Assembly: GCF_025961205.1 (NCBI RefSeq)
Contig: NZ_JAOQNH010000001.1
Span: forward strand, 1,822,001 to 1,886,000
Source: Azospirillum fermentarium
GTDB taxonomy: Bacteria; Pseudomonadota; Alphaproteobacteria; Azospirillales; Azospirillaceae
DNA: 64,000 nt
Direction: 5' to 3'
The notes beneath the pieces are model-generated. The model was not told the origin of the DNA. It saw nothing but the letters and a program-made list of their open reading frames with translations, and did no database searches. Every line of letters starts with the position of its first letter. Position 1 is the first letter of the stretch. Both the position numbers and the translations under genes were made by a program. Positions 48,364-56,160 of this stretch are shown here, in pieces.

Positions 48364-49485
48364 ATGCGGCGGATGTCCTGTGTGTCGGCCCTTTTTGCGG
48401 CCTTGGTTGCGGGTCCGGCGGCGGCGGAAAGCCTGCCGGTGCTGGTGCCGCTGACCGGATTCCTGTCGCTGGAGGGCACCAGCCAGCGCAACGGCGCGGT
48501 GCTGGCGGTGAAGGAGGCCCCCGCCTCCCTGTCGGTGACGGCGGAGGTGGTGGACACCGGCACCTCGCCCGAGGCGGCGGCGACGGCGCTGGAACGCGCC
48601 CTGTCCCGCGGCACGCCGCCGGCGGTGGCGGCCAGCATGCTGGGCACGCAGATGCTGGCGATGCTGCCGCTGGCCCAGGATTACAAGGTGCCGCTGGTCA
48701 CCGTGTCGGGCACGGCTTCGATCACCGAGCGCGGCAACCCGTGGGTGTTCCGCTTCTTCCCCGGCGACGCGGTGACCAAGAGCGCCCATGCCCGCTATGT
48801 GGTGGAGGAACTGCACAAGACCCGCCCGGCGCTGATCTACCAGACCACCGCCTATGGCCAGAGCGGCAAGGCCCATCTGGAACCGGCGTTCGCAACGCTG
48901 GGCGCGCCGCTGGTGTTCGCCGAGGGGGTGGACCCGGCGGCCAAGGATCTGCTGCCCGTGCTGACCAAGGCGCTGGAGGCGAAACCGGACGTGCTGGTGC
49001 TGCACCTGCATTCCGCGCCCACCGCGCTGATGGTGCGCACCGCGGCGGCGGCGGGGGTGAGCCTGCCCATCGTCGCCGGCTCGGCCATGCACCAGCCCAG
49101 CACCGCGGCCCTGCTGGAGCCGGCGGAGTTGAAGGGCGTGTGCGCGGAAACCGCGGCGTCCCCCGTCTCCGGCGGCACCCCGGCCATGGAGGCGTTCACC
49201 GCCGCCTACCGCGCCGCCTTCAACGCCGAACCCGACGCCTTTGCCGTCGGGCAGTACGACGGCATGCGCATGGTGCTGGACGCCATGGGCAAGGGCGCCA
49301 AAACGCCCGAGCAGGTGCGCGCCGCGCTGGCCTCGGGGACGTACGAGGGGCTGGCCATGACCTACCGCTCGGACGGCACCGGCAACATGGCCCATTCGGC
49401 GGCCATCGTCTGCTACGACGGGGCATCGCGGGTGCCGGCGGTGGTCAAGCGGTACGATGGAGCGGTGAATGGGGCTGTGAAGTAG
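48364..49485 (+). CDS. ABC transporter substrate-binding protein (Peripla_BP_6 type), TPP-regulated
   Basis: A 373-residue periplasmic binding protein of the leucine-binding-protein type. A signal peptide (CVSALFAALVAGPAAAES) is followed by LPVLVPLTGFLSLEGTSQRN, which is the ligand-side opening typical of LivK-like proteins. SMLGTQMLAMLPLAQDYKVP, NPWVFRFFPGDAVTKSAHAR, and AYRAAFNAEPDAFAVGQYDG are also family-like. The ATG at 48364 follows GGAG, while GTG codons at 48349 and 48358 are alternatives. Because it is directly behind a TPP riboswitch its ligand is inferred to be thiamine or a pyrimidine or thiazole precursor, not an amino acid. Confidence 0.88.
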   Translation: MRRMSCVSALFAALVAGPAAAESLPVLVPLTGFLSLEGTSQRNGAVLAVKEAPASLSVTAEVVDTGTSPEAAATALERALSRGTPPAVAASMLGTQMLAMLPLAQDYKVPLVTVSGTASITERGNPWVFRFFPGDAVTKSAHARYVVEELHKTRPALIYQTTAYGQSGKAHLEPAFATLGAPLVFAEGVDPAAKDLLPVLTKALEAKPDVLVLHLHSAPTALMVRTAAAAGVSLPIVAGSAMHQPSTAALLEPAELKGVCAETAASPVSGGTPAMEAFTAAYRAAFNAEPDAFAVGQYDGMRMVLDAMGKGAKTPEQVRAALASGTYEGLAMTYRSDGTGNMAHSAAIVCYDGASRVPAVVKRYDGAVNGAVK

Positions 49486-49492
49486 AAAGGCG

Positions 49493-50380
49493 ATGCTGGC
49501 GCAGCTTGTCCTGAACGGTGCGGCGCTGGGGGCCGCCTATGCCCTGGTGGCGCTGGGCTTCGTGCTGGTGCTGAACGCCGCCGGTGCGGTCAACTTCGCC
49601 CATGGCGATCTGGTGATGGCCGGGGGGATGCTGGGCGCCGTGCTGGGGCCGATGGCGGCGGATGCCGTCGGGCCGGTGCCGGGGGCGGTTCTGCTGCCGC
49701 TGGTGCTGCTGCTCATGGCCGGGCTTGGGGTGCTGGTGGCGGCGGTGGCGTACCTGCCGCTGCGGCGCAAGCCGCCGGTGGCGGTGTTCGTCACCACCAT
49801 CGCCGTGGGCATCATGCTGCAGAACGGCGCCAACACCCTGCTCGGCGGGGAGCCGAGGGCGGCCCCGCCGCTGCTGTCGGGGGGAACCGTCACCCTGTGG
49901 GGCGGGGTCACCGCACCGGAACAGTCGCTGGCGGTGATCGCCGCCGCCGCGGTGCTGATCGCGCTGCAGGTCTGGGTGTTCGGCCACACCCACACGGGCC
50001 GGCGGCTGCGGGCGGCGGCGCAGGATCCCGACATGGCGCGGGCCTGCGGCATTCCGGTGACGCGGATGGTGCTCGCCACCTTCGCCATCGGCTCGGCGTA
50101 CGCCGGGGCGGCGGGGCTGTTGCTGGCGAACCAGTATTTCGTCACGCCCCACGCCGGGGGGGATCTGATCCTCAAAGCCTACATCGCCGTGACGGTGGGG
50201 GGCTGGGGATCGGTGCCGGGGGCGGTGCTGGGCGCGCTGCTCATCGCGGGGTTCGAGGTGGGGGTGTCGGCGGCGCTGTCGTACCCGGTGGCCCAGGGGG
50301 CGCTGTACCTGACGCTGCTGCTGATGCTGGTGCTGCGCCCGCAGGGGCTGTTGGGGGAGGCGGCGCGGCGCCGTGCGTGA
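49493..50380 (+). CDS. LivH-type ABC permease
   Basis: A 295-residue inner-membrane permease of the branched-chain-type family, with about eight helices. The N-terminus LNGAALGAAYALVALGFVLV then NAAGAVNFAHGDLVMAGGML is the LivH signature. GRRLRAAAQDPDMARACGIP near residue 165 is the cytoplasmic loop contacting the ATPase. It starts seven bases after the binding-protein gene and overlaps the next gene by eight bases. Confidence 0.93.
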   Translation: MLAQLVLNGAALGAAYALVALGFVLVLNAAGAVNFAHGDLVMAGGMLGAVLGPMAADAVGPVPGAVLLPLVLLLMAGLGVLVAAVAYLPLRRKPPVAVFVTTIAVGIMLQNGANTLLGGEPRAAPPLLSGGTVTLWGGVTAPEQSLAVIAAAAVLIALQVWVFGHTHTGRRLRAAAQDPDMARACGIPVTRMVLATFAIGSAYAGAAGLLLANQYFVTPHAGGDLILKAYIAVTVGGWGSVPGAVLGALLIAGFEVGVSAALSYPVAQGALYLTLLLMLVLRPQGLLGEAARRRA

Positions 50381-52115
50381 TTTCCGGCTTGCATCATCAC
50401 CGGTGGTTCTGACGCTGGGGGCCTTGGTGCTGCTGGCCTATGCCCTGTTCGGCGCCTCGCCCTATGGGCTGCGGGTGCTGACGGTGGCGGGGGTGTACGC
50501 GCTGGCGGCCATGGGCTTCCAGATCGTGTTCGGGGCCGGGGGGGCGCTGTCGTTGGCCCAGGGCGCGTTCTTCGGGCTGGGGGCCTATGTCACCGGCATT
50601 CTGGGGACGGCGGCGGGGCTGGGCTTTGCCGTGACGTTTCCGCTGTCGCTGCTGGTGCCGCTGGTGGTGGCGGTGGCGGTGGGACTGCCGGTGCTGCGGC
50701 TGGAATCCCATTACTTCGCCCTGGCGACGCTGGGCATTGCGCAGGTTCTGTTGCTGCTGGCGGTCAACCTGCCGGACCTGACCGGCGGGGCCAACGGCAT
50801 CGCGGGGGTGCCCGGCGTGGTGTTGGGCGTGTGGGCGGCGGGCGATCCGGTGCCGCGCGGGCTGCCGCTGGCCGCCCTGGTGTGGGGGCTGGTGGCGGTG
50901 GGCGGCATGGTGGCCGCGCGGCTCTTGTCCGGGCGGTGGGGGCGGGCGCTGGCGCTGGTGCGCGACGACCCGCTGACCGCGGCCACGCTGGGGCTGGACG
51001 TGGGGCGGCTGCGGCTGGGGGCCTTTGCCGTCAGCGCGGTCTATGGCGGGGCCGCCGGGGCGCTGGCCGCCCACACCCAGCGGGTGGTGTCGCCCGAGGT
51101 GCTGGAGTTTCCCGTCATGGTGTCGGTGCTGACCATCACCATCGTGGGGGGCGCCATGGCCGGCGGGCGCGGGCGGGTGGCCGGGGCGGTGATCGGGGCG
51201 GTGCTGCTGCTGCACGTGCCGGAGTGGTTCCGCTTTCTCGAACGCAGCTACCTTATTGTGTATGGCGCCGCCCTGCTGCTGGTGACGGTGCTGGCGCCCC
51301 ATGGGCTGATGGGGGTGGTGGAGCGGCTGTTCCCCCCCCACCCCCGCGCCATCCCCCCGGCACGGGAGCCGGCGGCCCATCTCCACGCCGCGCGCGCCGG
51401 GCCGGTGCTGGCGGTGGAGGGGCTGCGGAAATCCTTCGGCGGGGTGGTGGCGGTGGACGGGGTGTCCTTCACCGCCGCGGCGGGGGAGGTGGTGGGGATC
51501 ATCGGCCCCAACGGCTCGGGCAAAACCACGCTCATCAACCTCGTCAGCGGGGTGGAGCGGGCGGAGGCGGGGGCGGTGCACCTGGGCGGGGTGGACATGG
51601 CCGGGCACCGCGCCGACCGCCTGGCCGCCGCCGGGCTGTCGCGCAGCTTCCAGTCGGCCATCCTGCCCGGTCACGCCACGGTGCTGGACGCGGTGGCCGA
51701 CGCCCGGCTCAGCCTCGATCCCTCGGTGACGGCGGCCCGCGCCCACGCCCGCGCGGTGGTGGAGCGGATGGGGCTGGGCGTTGTGATGACCGCCCCGTGC
51801 GCCGGGCTGCCGGCGGCGGTGCGGCGGCGGGTGGATCTGGCCCGCGCCGTGGCCCGCCGCCCGCGGGTGCTGCTGCTGGACGAACCCGCCGCCGGGCTGG
51901 GGGAGGATGAGAAGGCGGCGCTGGCCGCGCAGATCCGCCGTCTGGCCGCCGGCGGCATGGCGGTGGTGGTGGTGGAGCACGACATGGGCTTCCTGCTGCC
52001 GCTGGCCGGGCGGCTGGTGGCGCTGGACCAGGGGCGGGTGGTGGCGTCGGGCGTGCCGTCCGATGTGGTGAACCACCCGGCGGTGCTCGACGCCTATCTG
52101 GGGGGGAGCCTGTGA
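50373..52115 (+). CDS. Fused LivM permease - LivG ATPase
   Basis: A 580-residue fusion starting at GTG 50373. Residues about 1-320 are a LivM-like permease (YALAAMGFQIVFGAGGALSL, LATLGIAQVLLLLAVNLPDL then TGGANGIAGVPG). Residues about 340-580 are a LivG-like ATPase with Walker A GPNGSGKTT, Q-loop SRSFQSAILPG, Walker B VLLLDEPAAGLGEDE and switch VVEHDM. The signature motif that normally reads LPYGQQRRLE is LPAAVRRRVD here, lacking the Gly and Gln that contact ATP, so one nucleotide site may be weak. livM-livG fusions are known elsewhere in this family. The IS110 element lies immediately downstream. Confidence 0.92.
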   Translation: MRDFRLASSPVVLTLGALVLLAYALFGASPYGLRVLTVAGVYALAAMGFQIVFGAGGALSLAQGAFFGLGAYVTGILGTAAGLGFAVTFPLSLLVPLVVAVAVGLPVLRLESHYFALATLGIAQVLLLLAVNLPDLTGGANGIAGVPGVVLGVWAAGDPVPRGLPLAALVWGLVAVGGMVAARLLSGRWGRALALVRDDPLTAATLGLDVGRLRLGAFAVSAVYGGAAGALAAHTQRVVSPEVLEFPVMVSVLTITIVGGAMAGGRGRVAGAVIGAVLLLHVPEWFRFLERSYLIVYGAALLLVTVLAPHGLMGVVERLFPPHPRAIPPAREPAAHLHAARAGPVLAVEGLRKSFGGVVAVDGVSFTAAAGEVVGIIGPNGSGKTTLINLVSGVERAEAGAVHLGGVDMAGHRADRLAAAGLSRSFQSAILPGHATVLDAVADARLSLDPSVTAARAHARAVVERMGLGVVMTAPCAGLPAAVRRRVDLARAVARRPRVLLLDEPAAGLGEDEKAALAAQIRRLAAGGMAVVVVEHDMGFLLPLAGRLVALDQGRVVASGVPSDVVNHPAVLDAYLGGSL

Positions 52116-52126
52116 GACACCCTGTG

Positions 52127-53314
52127 TCAACCCTCTGGAGGGAGGTTGAGCGCTTTGGCGGCGGCATGCTGCTCAGGGTTGTAGATTTTGGCGTCGTACC
52201 AAGCGCGCCACAGGACGCGGATCCAGGCTCTTGCGAGGATGCGGATGGCGTGGGGGTGATCGCAGCCGCGGTCCCGGGCTTTGCGGTAGACGGCGGCGGC
52301 CCAGGCGCAGGCATGGCGGGAGTTGTCGGCGAAGCAAGTGATGGCGGCGCGCAGGCGATGATTGCAGGCCCAGCGGAAGACGACGCCGCGGCTTTTGCCC
52401 GAGGCATGGGTGACGGGGCTGACCCCGGCTTCGGCGGCGAGTTGGTCGGGCGTTTGGAAGCGCTCGCGCACGTCGCCGAGTTCGGCGAGGATCTGGGCTG
52501 CGCAGATGCGTCCGGCCCGCGGGAAGGACATCACGACCTTGCCATCGGGGAGTTCGGCGACGGTGTGCTCGATGCGGGCGGAGAGCTTGGCGATCTCGGC
52601 GAGGAGGCGCTCCAGGACGGCTGCGAGGGCGCGGACCATCTCGCCCTTGGCCTCGGCTTCGGCCTCGCCGGCGAGGCCGGCGGGAGCGGCGCGCAGGCGG
52701 TCCAGCAGATCGGCCGGGCTGCGGCGTCCGCAGTAGGCGTGGCTTGCCAGGAAGGCCTTGAGGCGCTTCTCGCCAAGGCGGGCGGCGCTGTCGGGGGTGG
52801 GATAGCGCTGGACGAAGGCGAGCGCGATGGGCGAGTCGATGTCGGCGAAGATGGCGGCGGCGCCGGGCCAGAAGCTGTCCAGCAGGCTGCGCAGGCGATT
52901 GGCCAGGCAGACGCGCTCGGCGACCAGGTCGTCGCGGCCGCGGACCAGGGCGCGCAAGGCCTTGATCTCGTCGGACCAGGGCGTCAGGGGCCGGAAGCGG
53001 TGGCCGTCGGTGCGCAGAATGTCGGCGAGCATGAAGGCGTCGCCGGGATCGCTCTTGCCACCGGCGGCACGGTAGCGCGGCCGGCAGGCCTTGACGACGT
53101 TGGGATGGATCGGCACGACCGGATGGCCGGCCTCGACCAGGGCATCGACGATCAGTCCGCTCGGGCGCTCGATGGCGATGGGAAGCTCGCCGGCCGGCGC
53201 CAGCTTCGCCAGCCGCTTGCACAGTTCCGCCAGACCGGCGGCATCGTGTTTGATCTCCAGGCGGAGCACAGCGGCTCCGGCGCCGCCCCAATCCAATCCC
53301 CCGAAATACCGCAT
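52127..53314 (-). CDS. IS110-family transposase (DEDD recombinase)
   Basis: A 395-residue transposase. The N-terminal RuvC-like DEDD domain is visible in GGLDWGGAG (first Asp), IAIERPSGLIVDALVEAGHP (Glu) and YRAAGGKSDPGDAFMLADIL (Asp pair). The C-terminal Transposase_20 domain contains VVMSFPRAGRICAAQILAEL, PDQLAAEAGVSPVTHASGKS and FRWACNHRLRAAITCFADNS with the conserved Ser. Between LDW and DAAGL only about 15 residues are found where relatives usually have about 25, so a small N-terminal deletion may have damaged it. GGAGGA precedes the ATG. The stop codon lies inside the border repeat. Confidence 0.9.
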   Translation of the reverse strand: MRYFGGLDWGGAGAAVLRLEIKHDAAGLAELCKRLAKLAPAGELPIAIERPSGLIVDALVEAGHPVVPIHPNVVKACRPRYRAAGGKSDPGDAFMLADILRTDGHRFRPLTPWSDEIKALRALVRGRDDLVAERVCLANRLRSLLDSFWPGAAAIFADIDSPIALAFVQRYPTPDSAARLGEKRLKAFLASHAYCGRRSPADLLDRLRAAPAGLAGEAEAEAKGEMVRALAAVLERLLAEIAKLSARIEHTVAELPDGKVVMSFPRAGRICAAQILAELGDVRERFQTPDQLAAEAGVSPVTHASGKSRGVVFRWACNHRLRAAITCFADNSRHACAWAAAVYRKARDRGCDHPHAIRILARAWIRVLWRAWYDAKIYNPEQHAAAKALNLPPEG

Positions 53315-53558
53315 GGGCAGGTCCTCCGTGATTGCGCTACGCTGCCGAGCGTCGGGAGGAACTGCGGGCCGCTCATTGACCGGCGCTCCGGGCTGCTATC
53401 CCTGGCGCTGCACCCTGTTGCCCGTCCTGTCCTCCCGGCACCCGCCATGCGGCGGGTCTCACACGGGCCGTTGGCCGGCAAGCGCGACTGGCCATCATGG
53501 CGGGTGCTCGGTCGGAGCCGAGCTTTTCACCCCGCATGCGGGGTGAAAAGCTCAACCA
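53315..53558 (-). ncRNA. Candidate bridge RNA region of the IS110 element
   Basis: About 244 non-coding bases between the transposase start and the element's end. IS110 elements express a structured bridge RNA from this position that pairs with target and donor DNA. The stretch is rich in short inverted repeats. It contains CACCCTGT (53411-53418), which also occurs in the left flank at 52118-52125, and GGCACC (53437-53442), the complement of GGTGCC in the right flank. These short matches could be chance. The RNA itself is inferred, not demonstrated. Confidence 0.45.
53520..53553. repeat. Perfect 34-bp palindrome near the IS110 end
   Basis: GAGCTTTTCACCCCGCA (53520-53536) is followed directly by its exact reverse complement (53537-53553). 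It lies 5 bases inside the right border repeat of the IS110 element. It could be part of the element's end, a REP-type target palindrome, or a terminator-like hairpin reducing livF transcription. Confidence 0.85.
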
Positions 53559-53574
53559 GTGTCAAGGTGCCCCA

Positions 53575-54273
53575 ATGAGCGCATTGTTGCGGCTGGAGGG
53601 GCTGACCGCCGGCTATGGCGGGGCGGTGGCGGTGGACGGGGTGTCGCTGGCCGTGGCGCCGGGGGAAACCGTGGCGCTGCTGGGCGCCAACGGCGCCGGC
53701 AAATCGACGCTGATGAAGGCGGTGCTGGGGCTGGTGCCCAGCCGCGGCGGGGTGGCCATCGCCGGCACCGACGCCACCCGCCTGCCCACCCACCGCCGCG
53801 CCGCCTTGGGGCTGGGGTACGTGCCGGAAGGCCGGCGGGTGTTCCCCGGCATGAGCGTCCACGACACGCTGGACGCCGCCGGCCCCTCATCCCGCGCCGA
53901 ACGGCGGGCGGCGCTGGAGCGGGTCTACGCCCTGTTCCCCGATTTGCAGACGAAAGCGCGTGACACCGCGTGGCGCCTGTCGGGCGGGCAGCAGCAGATG
54001 CTGGCCATCGGGCGGGCGCTGATGGGCAGCCCCCGCCTGCTGCTGCTGGACGAACCGTCGCTGGGCCTGTCCCCCCGCTTGGCGGGGGAGGTGTTCGCCG
54101 CGGTGTCGGCCATCGCCGCCACCGGCACCGCCGTTGTGATCGCCGAACAAAGCCCAACCCGCGCGCTGGCGGTGGCGGGGCGGGCGGTGCTGCTGCGCCA
54201 GGGCCGTGTGTTCCACGACGCCGCTGTTACGGATGTAACACCGGCGCTGTTACGGTCGGCTTTCCTCACGTGA
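53575..54273 (+). CDS. LivF-type ABC ATPase
   Basis: A 232-residue ATPase of the LivF class. LRLEGLTAGYGGAVAVDGVS opens the domain, Walker A is GANGAGKST, GYVPEGRRVFPGMSV is the LivF hallmark, the signature is LSGGQQQMLAIGRALM and Walker B is LLLLDEPSLGLSP. It completes the TPP-riboswitch transporter. The ATG at 53575 was originally about 25 bases from the LivM-LivG stop and is now cut off by the IS110 element, so expression may depend on readthrough or on a new promoter in the element. Confidence 0.94.
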   Translation: MSALLRLEGLTAGYGGAVAVDGVSLAVAPGETVALLGANGAGKSTLMKAVLGLVPSRGGVAIAGTDATRLPTHRRAALGLGYVPEGRRVFPGMSVHDTLDAAGPSSRAERRAALERVYALFPDLQTKARDTAWRLSGGQQQMLAIGRALMGSPRLLLLDEPSLGLSPRLAGEVFAAVSAIAATGTAVVIAEQSPTRALAVAGRAVLLRQGRVFHDAAVTDVTPALLRSAFLT

Positions 54274-54278
54274 CGGCC

Positions 54279-54302
54279 CCCTCGCCCCGCCGGGGGAGAG
54301 GG
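54279..54302. repeat. CCCTC-type hairpin after livF
   Basis: A 10-bp stem with one mismatch (CCCTCGCCCC / GGGGAGAGGG) starting five bases after the livF stop. It is another member of the C/T-rich hairpin set at gene ends and may attenuate transcription into the next transport operon. Confidence 0.6.
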
Positions 54303-54424
54303 ACACAAGGCAGGGAACGACCGGCACCGGCACCGGGACATTTCCCCTCTGCTTCCAAGGTATTACAGACATCCGATCCCCCCGCCTGCTATCCCATGGA
54401 AAAAGGCCGGGGGAGGATGGGCCG

Positions 54425-55423
54425 ATGGTGCGCGTGGTGGCGGCGGTGGCCGCGGCGGTGATGGTGCTGTGGGGGCTGGCCGCAGGAGCGGCGGAGCCGG
54501 TGCGCCTGCGCATCGGGCTGGTGACCTTCGGCACGGTGGCGTGGGAGATCGACACCATCAAGCGCCACGGGCTCGACACCCAGGCCGGGCTGGACGTGAC
54601 GGTGGTCGATCTGGCCAACACCGAGGCCGGGAAGATCGCCCTGATGGGCGGCAGCGTCGATATGATCGTCAGCGACTGGCTGTGGACCAGCCGTCAGCGC
54701 AACGAGGGCACGGCCATCAGCTTCATCCCCTTTTCCGGGTCGGTGGGGGCGGTGATCGTGCCGCCGGATTCGCCCATCACGTCGGTTGAGGGGCTGCGGG
54801 GCCGGCGCATCGGCGTGGCCGGCGGGCCGCTGGACAAGAACTGGCTGTTGCTGCGCGCTCTGGCGCTGCGGGACCACGGCTTCGACCCGGCGCGGGAATC
54901 GCAGCCGGTGTTCGCCGCCCCGCCGCTCTTGAACCAGCAGGTGCAGGCGGGGCAGTTGGACGCGGTGCTGACCTTCTGGAACTTCGCCGCCCGGCTGGAC
55001 GCCGCCGGGTACCGCCGGGTGGTGGACGTCAACCGCATCGCCGCCCGGCTGGGCGTGACCGGGGCCACCCCGGCGCTGGGCTATGTCTTTACCGAGGCAT
55101 GGGGGCGGGCCAACCCACGCGCCGTGTCCGCCTTCTTCGCCGCCACCGCCGCCGCCAAGGAGCGCCTGCGCGCGTCGGATGCCGCGTGGGAGCCGTTGCG
55201 TCCCCTGATGCGGGCGGAGAACGAGGCGGTGTTCACGGCCCTGCGCGCCGGCTACCGCGAGGGCATCCCCACCCGCTGGGGCACGGCGGAGCGGGATGCC
55301 GCGGCGGCGCTGTTCGCCATCGTCGCCGGACTGGGGGGCGAGGGGCTGACGGGCCGCGGCGGGCGGCTGGCCCCCGGCACCTTCTGGGAGGGGGTGAGCC
55401 TTCCCATCGGGGAGAGTCCATGA
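54425..55423 (+). CDS. ABC transporter substrate-binding protein (NitT/TauT, NMT1-like)
   Basis: A 332-residue periplasmic binding protein with a signal peptide (VMVLWGLAAGAAEPV). The domain resembles the NMT1/SsuA group: VRLRIGLVTFGTVAWEIDTI, DLANTEAGKIALMGGSVDMI then VSDWLWTSRQRNEGT, SITSVEGLRGRRIGV-like and FWNFAARLDAAGYRRVVDV. This group binds sulfonates, nitrate, or thiamine-pyrimidine precursors (ThiY). Its location behind the TPP-regulated cluster favours a thiamine precursor, which is inference. It overlaps the permease gene by ATGA. Confidence 0.85.
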   Translation: MVRVVAAVAAAVMVLWGLAAGAAEPVRLRIGLVTFGTVAWEIDTIKRHGLDTQAGLDVTVVDLANTEAGKIALMGGSVDMIVSDWLWTSRQRNEGTAISFIPFSGSVGAVIVPPDSPITSVEGLRGRRIGVAGGPLDKNWLLLRALALRDHGFDPARESQPVFAAPPLLNQQVQAGQLDAVLTFWNFAARLDAAGYRRVVDVNRIAARLGVTGATPALGYVFTEAWGRANPRAVSAFFAATAAAKERLRASDAAWEPLRPLMRAENEAVFTALRAGYREGIPTRWGTAERDAAAALFAIVAGLGGEGLTGRGGRLAPGTFWEGVSLPIGESP

Positions 55424-56160
55424 GGGTGGCGCTGCAGCGCGCCGCCTCGCTGCTGTTGCTGCTGGCGGTGTGGCAGGGGGTGGGGATGCTGGCCGCCAGC
55501 CGGCTGCTGCCCATGCCCGCCGACGTGCTGCGCATCGCCGTGGCCGGGGTGGCCGACGGCACGCTGCCCTATCATGTGGGCGTGACGCTGGCGCGGGTGG
55601 CGGGCAGCTTCGTGCTGTCCATGCTGATCGGGGCCGGCATCGGGCTGGCGCTGGGCCGCTCGGCGCTGCTGAACCGGCTGTTCGACGGATGGCTGGTGCT
55701 GTTCCTGAACCTGCCGGCGCTGGTGGTGATCATCCTGTGCTACGTGTGGTTCGGGCTGGTGGAATCGGCGGCGGTGCTGGCGGTGTCGCTGAACAAGATC
55801 CCCAACGTCGCCGTCATCGTGCGCGAGGGTGCCCGCAGCCTGGACCGCGATTATCTGGAGGTGGCGGCGCTCTACCGCTTCGGCACCTGGGGCACGCTGC
55901 GCCATGTGGTGCTGCCGCAACTGGCGCCGTACCTGATGGCGGCGGCGCGCTCCGGCCTGGCGCTGATCTGGAAGATCGTGCTGGTGGTGGAGCTGATGGG
56001 GCGCAGCAACGGCGTGGGCTTTCAGTTGAACGTGTATTTCCAGCTTTTCGATGTGGGCGCCATCCTGGCCTACACGCTGGTGTTCGTGGCGGTGGTGCTG
56101 GTGATCGAGACCGCCGGGCTGCAGCCCATCGACCGGAGGCTGGCGCGATGGCGGCGATGA
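55420..56160 (+). CDS. ABC permease (NitT/TauT type, BPD_transp_1)
   Basis: A 246-residue inner-membrane permease with about six helices. The EAA-like loop contacting the ATPase is EGARSLDRDYLEVAALYRFG, followed by TWGTLRHVVLPQLAPYLMAA. VWQGVGMLAASRLLPMPADV and ALGRSALLNRLFDGWLVLFL are typical of TauC/SsuC/ThiX relatives. The ATG at 55420 overlaps the binding-protein stop, and its own stop overlaps the ATPase start, so the three genes are translated as one unit. Confidence 0.92.
   Translation: MRVALQRAASLLLLLAVWQGVGMLAASRLLPMPADVLRIAVAGVADGTLPYHVGVTLARVAGSFVLSMLIGAGIGLALGRSALLNRLFDGWLVLFLNLPALVVIILCYVWFGLVESAAVLAVSLNKIPNVAVIVREGARSLDRDYLEVAALYRFGTWGTLRHVVLPQLAPYLMAAARSGLALIWKIVLVVELMGRSNGVGFQLNVYFQLFDVGAILAYTLVFVAVVLVIETAGLQPIDRRLARWRR

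Larger units (their letters stand above)
52124..53565. mobile_element. IS110-family insertion sequence interrupting the liv-type operon
   Basis: An approximately 1435-bp insertion. The sequence GTGTCAA occurs at both borders (52124-52130 and 53559-53565). Removing one copy and the intervening DNA places the LivF start about 25 bases after the LivM-LivG stop, as expected for an intact operon. There are no terminal inverted repeats, as is usual for IS110. The transposase is on the minus strand. A non-coding stretch of about 245 bp lies before its start and none after its end, the layout of the IS110 group proper. Exact ends are inferred from the repeat only. Confidence 0.8.

Noticed and set aside
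52112..53578. 488-codon open frame across the IS element on the + strand
   Set aside because: Antisense to the IS110 transposase. Low-complexity Gly/Glu/Asp product.
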